From Pseudosulfitobacter koreensis (GTDB taxonomy: Bacteria > Pseudomonadota > Alphaproteobacteria > Rhodobacterales > Rhodobacteraceae), in contig NZ_JANKJG010000011.1 of assembly GCF_024733015.1 (NCBI RefSeq), positions 62,001-126,000 on the forward strand: 64,000 nt of DNA. The letters are read 5' to 3'. Both the position numbers and the translations under genes were made by a program. This document shows positions 61,601 through 64,000 of the stretch, in pieces. The notes under the pieces were generated by a model that did no database searches, was not told the DNA's origin, and was given only the letters and a program-made list of their open reading frames with translations. Within the stretch, counting starts at the first letter, position 1; every line of letters begins with the position of its first letter.

Positions 61601-62320
61601 ATGGACACCATCGACCCCTTCAAACCCCACCTGCCGATGCCCACCTCTGCGCGGCCCTTGCTGGGGCTTACGGTTCTCGCGGTCGAGGACAGCCGCTTTG
61701 CCTGCGAGGCGCTGCGCCTTTTGTGCCTGCGCAGCGGTGCGCGGATCAGGCGGGCCGACAGTCTGCGTGCCGCACGGCGACATTTGCAGGTCTACCGCCC
61801 CACCATCGTCATCATCGACCTGGGCCTGCCCGATGGCAACGGCATGGACCTGATCGAGGCACTGGCCGCCGCCAGCCCGCGCCCCGAGGTGATCATAGGC
61901 ACCTCTGGCGACAGCTTTGGCGTCGATGCAGCCCTTGCCGCCGGTGCAGACGGTTTTTTCGAGAAACCGATCACCTCGCTGGGCGTTTTCCAGACCAAGA
62001 TCCTGTCGCTGCTGCCTGCGGATCGCTGCCCCGACGGCCCGCGCAGCGTCTCGACCGAGGAAGTACATCCCGATCCCATCGCCTTTCAGGACGACATGGC
62101 GCATGTGGCTGACGTGATGGAAGACCACCACGACGACAGAACCCTGGACTATGTGGCGCAGTTCCTGTCCGGCGTCGCCCGCAGCGCCAGTGACAGCCCG
62201 CTTGAGAAAGCCGCCGAGGCGGTGGCGCGCAAACGCGCAGCGGGCCAATCCGCAGTGTCGGAGGCCGCGATACTGGCGGGGATGGTGCACGACCGCCTGA
62301 CCCAGCGCATCGCGATCTGA
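61601..62320 (+). CDS. Response regulator with unassigned C-terminal domain
   Basis: 239 residues. The receiver domain spans about residues 22-137: acidic pair E29-D30, phospho-acceptor D73 (IIDLGLPDGNG), switch T101 and lysine K122 (FEKP). The C-terminal 100 residues show no helix-turn-helix; they are acidic (VADVMEDHHDDRTLDYV) and end in a helix. An orphan receiver, no histidine kinase lies nearby. The linker holds SVSTEEVHPDPIAFQDDMAH. The output mechanism is unknown. The ATG at 61601 is preceded by GAGAGG. Confidence 0.87.
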   Translation: MDTIDPFKPHLPMPTSARPLLGLTVLAVEDSRFACEALRLLCLRSGARIRRADSLRAARRHLQVYRPTIVIIDLGLPDGNGMDLIEALAAASPRPEVIIGTSGDSFGVDAALAAGADGFFEKPITSLGVFQTKILSLLPADRCPDGPRSVSTEEVHPDPIAFQDDMAHVADVMEDHHDDRTLDYVAQFLSGVARSASDSPLEKAAEAVARKRAAGQSAVSEAAILAGMVHDRLTQRIAI

Positions 62321-62334
62321 CCGTTAGCGGAGGC

Positions 62335-63060
62335 CTACAGTGAGGGGTCGCTTGCAACCCGCACCAAGGCGGTCAGGTCTGAAAGACGCTCGATCTGGTG
62401 GCCGTTCTCGTCGAAGTTCGCAGGGTCAAGCCAGACCCGGAACGCCTCTTTCAACGCGGGCCATTCGGCGTCGATGGCGGCAAACCACGCCGTGTCGCGG
62501 TTGCGCCCCTTGTAGACGGTGGCCTGCCGAAACACCCCTTCGAAGCTTAGGCCCAGACGTTGCCCGGCCCGACGCGACGGCACATTCAGCGCGTCGCATT
62601 TCCATTCGAACCGGCGATATCCGGCCTCGAATGCCCATTGCAGGGTCAGGAACAAGGCTTCGGTGGCGACGGGCGTGCGCTGCAGCGTCGGGGCAAAGTT
62701 GATGTGCCCCACCTCAATCGACCCCGCCGACGGGTCAATGCGCAACAGGCTGAGCACCCCGTCGTAATGGCCGGTTTCCAGATCGCGGACGGCATAGAAC
62801 ACCGGATCGCCATTCCCTGCCACGCCCTGCACCCAGCGGTGATACTGGGCCGAGGATGAAAACGGGCCATAGGGCAGATAATCCCATACATGATCCTCGC
62901 CCTGATAGGCGCGAAACAGGCGGGCCGCGTGTTTGTCCGCATCCAGCGGCTCAAGCGCTGCATAACGCCCCTTCATCGAGACCCCGTGGGGCACTGGCGG
63001 AGGGGACCAGTCGGGCACCGGTGCGCCGAACTGCGGACTGTCTGATCGGCGAATGTTCAT
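62335..63060 (-). CDS. GNAT-family N-acetyltransferase (RimJ/RimL-like)
   Basis: 241 residues. The acetyl-CoA fold is recognisable from SIEVGHINFAPTLQRTPVATEALFLTLQWAFEAGYRRFEWKCDALNVPSRRAGQRLGLSFEGVFR, a typical RimJ/RimL-type motif A region with the N-S/R-A-G-Q-R-L-G turn. The target (protein N-terminus or small amine) is unknown. The ATG at 63060 begins MNIRRSD; 14 upstream in-frame residues are less likely to be translated. It is convergent with the response-regulator gene, 14 bases away. Confidence 0.88.
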   Translation of the reverse strand: MNIRRSDSPQFGAPVPDWSPPPVPHGVSMKGRYAALEPLDADKHAARLFRAYQGEDHVWDYLPYGPFSSSAQYHRWVQGVAGNGDPVFYAVRDLETGHYDGVLSLLRIDPSAGSIEVGHINFAPTLQRTPVATEALFLTLQWAFEAGYRRFEWKCDALNVPSRRAGQRLGLSFEGVFRQATVYKGRNRDTAWFAAIDAEWPALKEAFRVWLDPANFDENGHQIERLSDLTALVRVASDPSL

Positions 63061-63108
63061 ATCCCGATCTATAGGCGGATCAGGGCTGAGCGCCAAGCGC
63101 AATCAGGC

Positions 63109-64000
63109 TCAGAGCAGGAGGCCGGGATCGCGGCCCATGTCGAGACCGGGGAAGATCACCCGCTCAAGCGTCGCCCGATCCAGCCCGGTCATCGCCCGCA
63201 TGATCCACGCCGCGTGGGCGCGCACGTCGCGTGTCGGCATCAGATCGCGGTTCTGATAAAGATCCGGCTCGTCCAGCCCCGGCCAGTCGGCATGAACCTT
63301 GCCGCCCCGGATCGCCCCGCCCGCCATCACCATCAGCCCGCCGGTGCCGTGATCGGTGCCTTGGGTTCCGTTCTCGCGCGCGGTGCGGCCAAATTCGGTC
63401 ATTGCCACGACGGCGGTCTTGGCCCAGACGGGGTCGGTCAGCTCTTGTTTCAGATGCACCAGCGTGTCGGCCAATGTGCCCAGCGCCCCCTTCAGACTGC
63501 GGTGCTGCGCGCGGTGCGTGTCCCATCCGTTCAGCGAGAATGACGCCACCCGCGCGTCCTCGCGCAGGCGCTTTGCGGCAAATTCTGCGATCTTCAGGTG
63601 CGTGCCGCCCTTGCGGGCCTGCTGCATGTCCCGCGCCATGTTGCCCGACGTCGCGGGCGTATCCACTGCAGACAGCAGCGCCGCCTCGGCCAGTGCCGCG
63701 TGCATCGCGGGATCGCTCTCCGAGACCATGGCCAGCAGCCGCTCTGCCTGCGGGCTGAGGCTCAGCGTCGCTTCGGGTGTCCAGTTCGCGACGGGCGCCT
63801 TGCCCCTCAGGATCGGCAAGTCGCCCAGTCCGATGGCATAGGCCGTGTCGGCGGTGACACCCGGCACCTCCTGCAGCATTCGGTTCAGCCAGCCGTCGCG
63901 CACGCCGCCCTGCAGGGTGTCGGTCCCCGCCTCGAGCAGATCCTGACCGTCGAAATGGCTGCGCTTGTCGCGGTAGGGGGTGCTGACCGCATGGGCAAAC
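63109..64000 (-). CDS. DUF1501 domain-containing protein (partial, N-terminus beyond window)
   Basis: The frame runs off the right edge, so at least 297 residues of the C-terminal part are present. DUF1501 proteins belong to an alkaline-phosphatase-like/sulfatase-related fold and are usually exported by the Tat route in their N-terminal part, which is not visible. Typical pieces are SFSLNGWDTHRAQHRSLKGAL, VVAMTEFGRTARENGTQGTDHGTGGLMVMAGG and the C-terminal LMPTRDVRAHAAWIM. A DUF1800 partner gene usually adjoins it, and may lie beyond the window. Function is unknown. Confidence 0.9.
   Translation of the reverse strand, partial: FAHAVSTPYRDKRSHFDGQDLLEAGTDTLQGGVRDGWLNRMLQEVPGVTADTAYAIGLGDLPILRGKAPVANWTPEATLSLSPQAERLLAMVSESDPAMHAALAEAALLSAVDTPATSGNMARDMQQARKGGTHLKIAEFAAKRLREDARVASFSLNGWDTHRAQHRSLKGALGTLADTLVHLKQELTDPVWAKTAVVAMTEFGRTARENGTQGTDHGTGGLMVMAGGAIRGGKVHADWPGLDEPDLYQNRDLMPTRDVRAHAAWIMRAMTGLDRATLERVIFPGLDMGRDPGLLL

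Overview
The window is a GC-rich (low-to-mid 60s % G+C by eye), densely coding chromosomal segment of an alphaproteobacterium, most likely order Rhodobacterales (Roseobacter/Rhodobacter lineage). The evidence is an RpoHII-type heat-shock sigma factor, an Fe-S bacterial cryptochrome/photolyase, a PreT/PreA plus hydantoinase pyrimidine-degradation cluster, a tandem glycine riboswitch before gcvTHP, the DUF1467 and methylmalonyl-CoA epimerase pair, and the rsmI-yraN-gshB block. I see no insertion sequence, prophage, CRISPR array, tRNA or rRNA. Nearly everything is core metabolism or cell-envelope biology.

Layout. 1-5.8 kb: reductive pyrimidine catabolism (hydA partial, a small unknown gene, hyuC, a RutR-like TetR regulator, preA, preT), with two matching RutR-type operator palindromes. 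6.0-10.5 kb: cspA, then tesA divergent from the ybbA-ybbP ABC transporter, followed by a strongly structured intergenic stretch that looks like a small RNA. 10.5-15.2 kb: the glycine cleavage operon gcvT-gcvH-gcvP, read leftward under a tandem glycine riboswitch. 15.3-22.7 kb: gamma-glutamylcyclotransferase-like protein, gltX, nadE, a secreted MORN-repeat protein, Fe-S photolyase and a short-chain dehydrogenase. 22.8-24.6 kb: leuA behind a leucine-rich leader peptide and attenuator-like hairpin. 24.7-26.2 kb: an outer-membrane barrel gene that appears to lack its 5' end, and a VOC protein. 26.4-32.1 kb: the rod-shape operon mreB-mreC-mreD-mrdA-rodA, followed by a 2-hydroxyacid dehydrogenase and a quinate/shikimate dehydrogenase.

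33.9-41.9 kb: cbpM-cbpA, M3 peptidase, membrane-anchored MoeB, dut, coaBC, a ChaN-like protein and rpoHII, all leftward. 41.9-45.4 kb: cobU, a cobC-like phosphatase, a glutathione S-transferase and yifB/comM. 45.4-48.6 kb: rsmI-yraN-gshB-esterase, leftward. 48.7-55.8 kb: an LpoA-like lipoprotein, glnD, an M20 amidohydrolase and murJ. 55.8-64 kb: a catalytically dead rhomboid, trpS, a VOC protein, a histone-deacetylase-family enzyme, a nitroreductase, an EI24/CysZ-like membrane protein, DUF1467, methylmalonyl-CoA epimerase, a response regulator, an acetyltransferase and a partial DUF1501 protein.

Best leads: a putative small RNA with three perfect stem-loops (about 10336-10450); a dispersed intergenic repeat that sits directly after stop codons in one orientation in seven of eight copies and appears to supply the dut start codon; RutR-type operators tying together the pyrimidine cluster; a near-leaderless leu leader peptide; and a rhomboid that has lost both members of its catalytic dyad.
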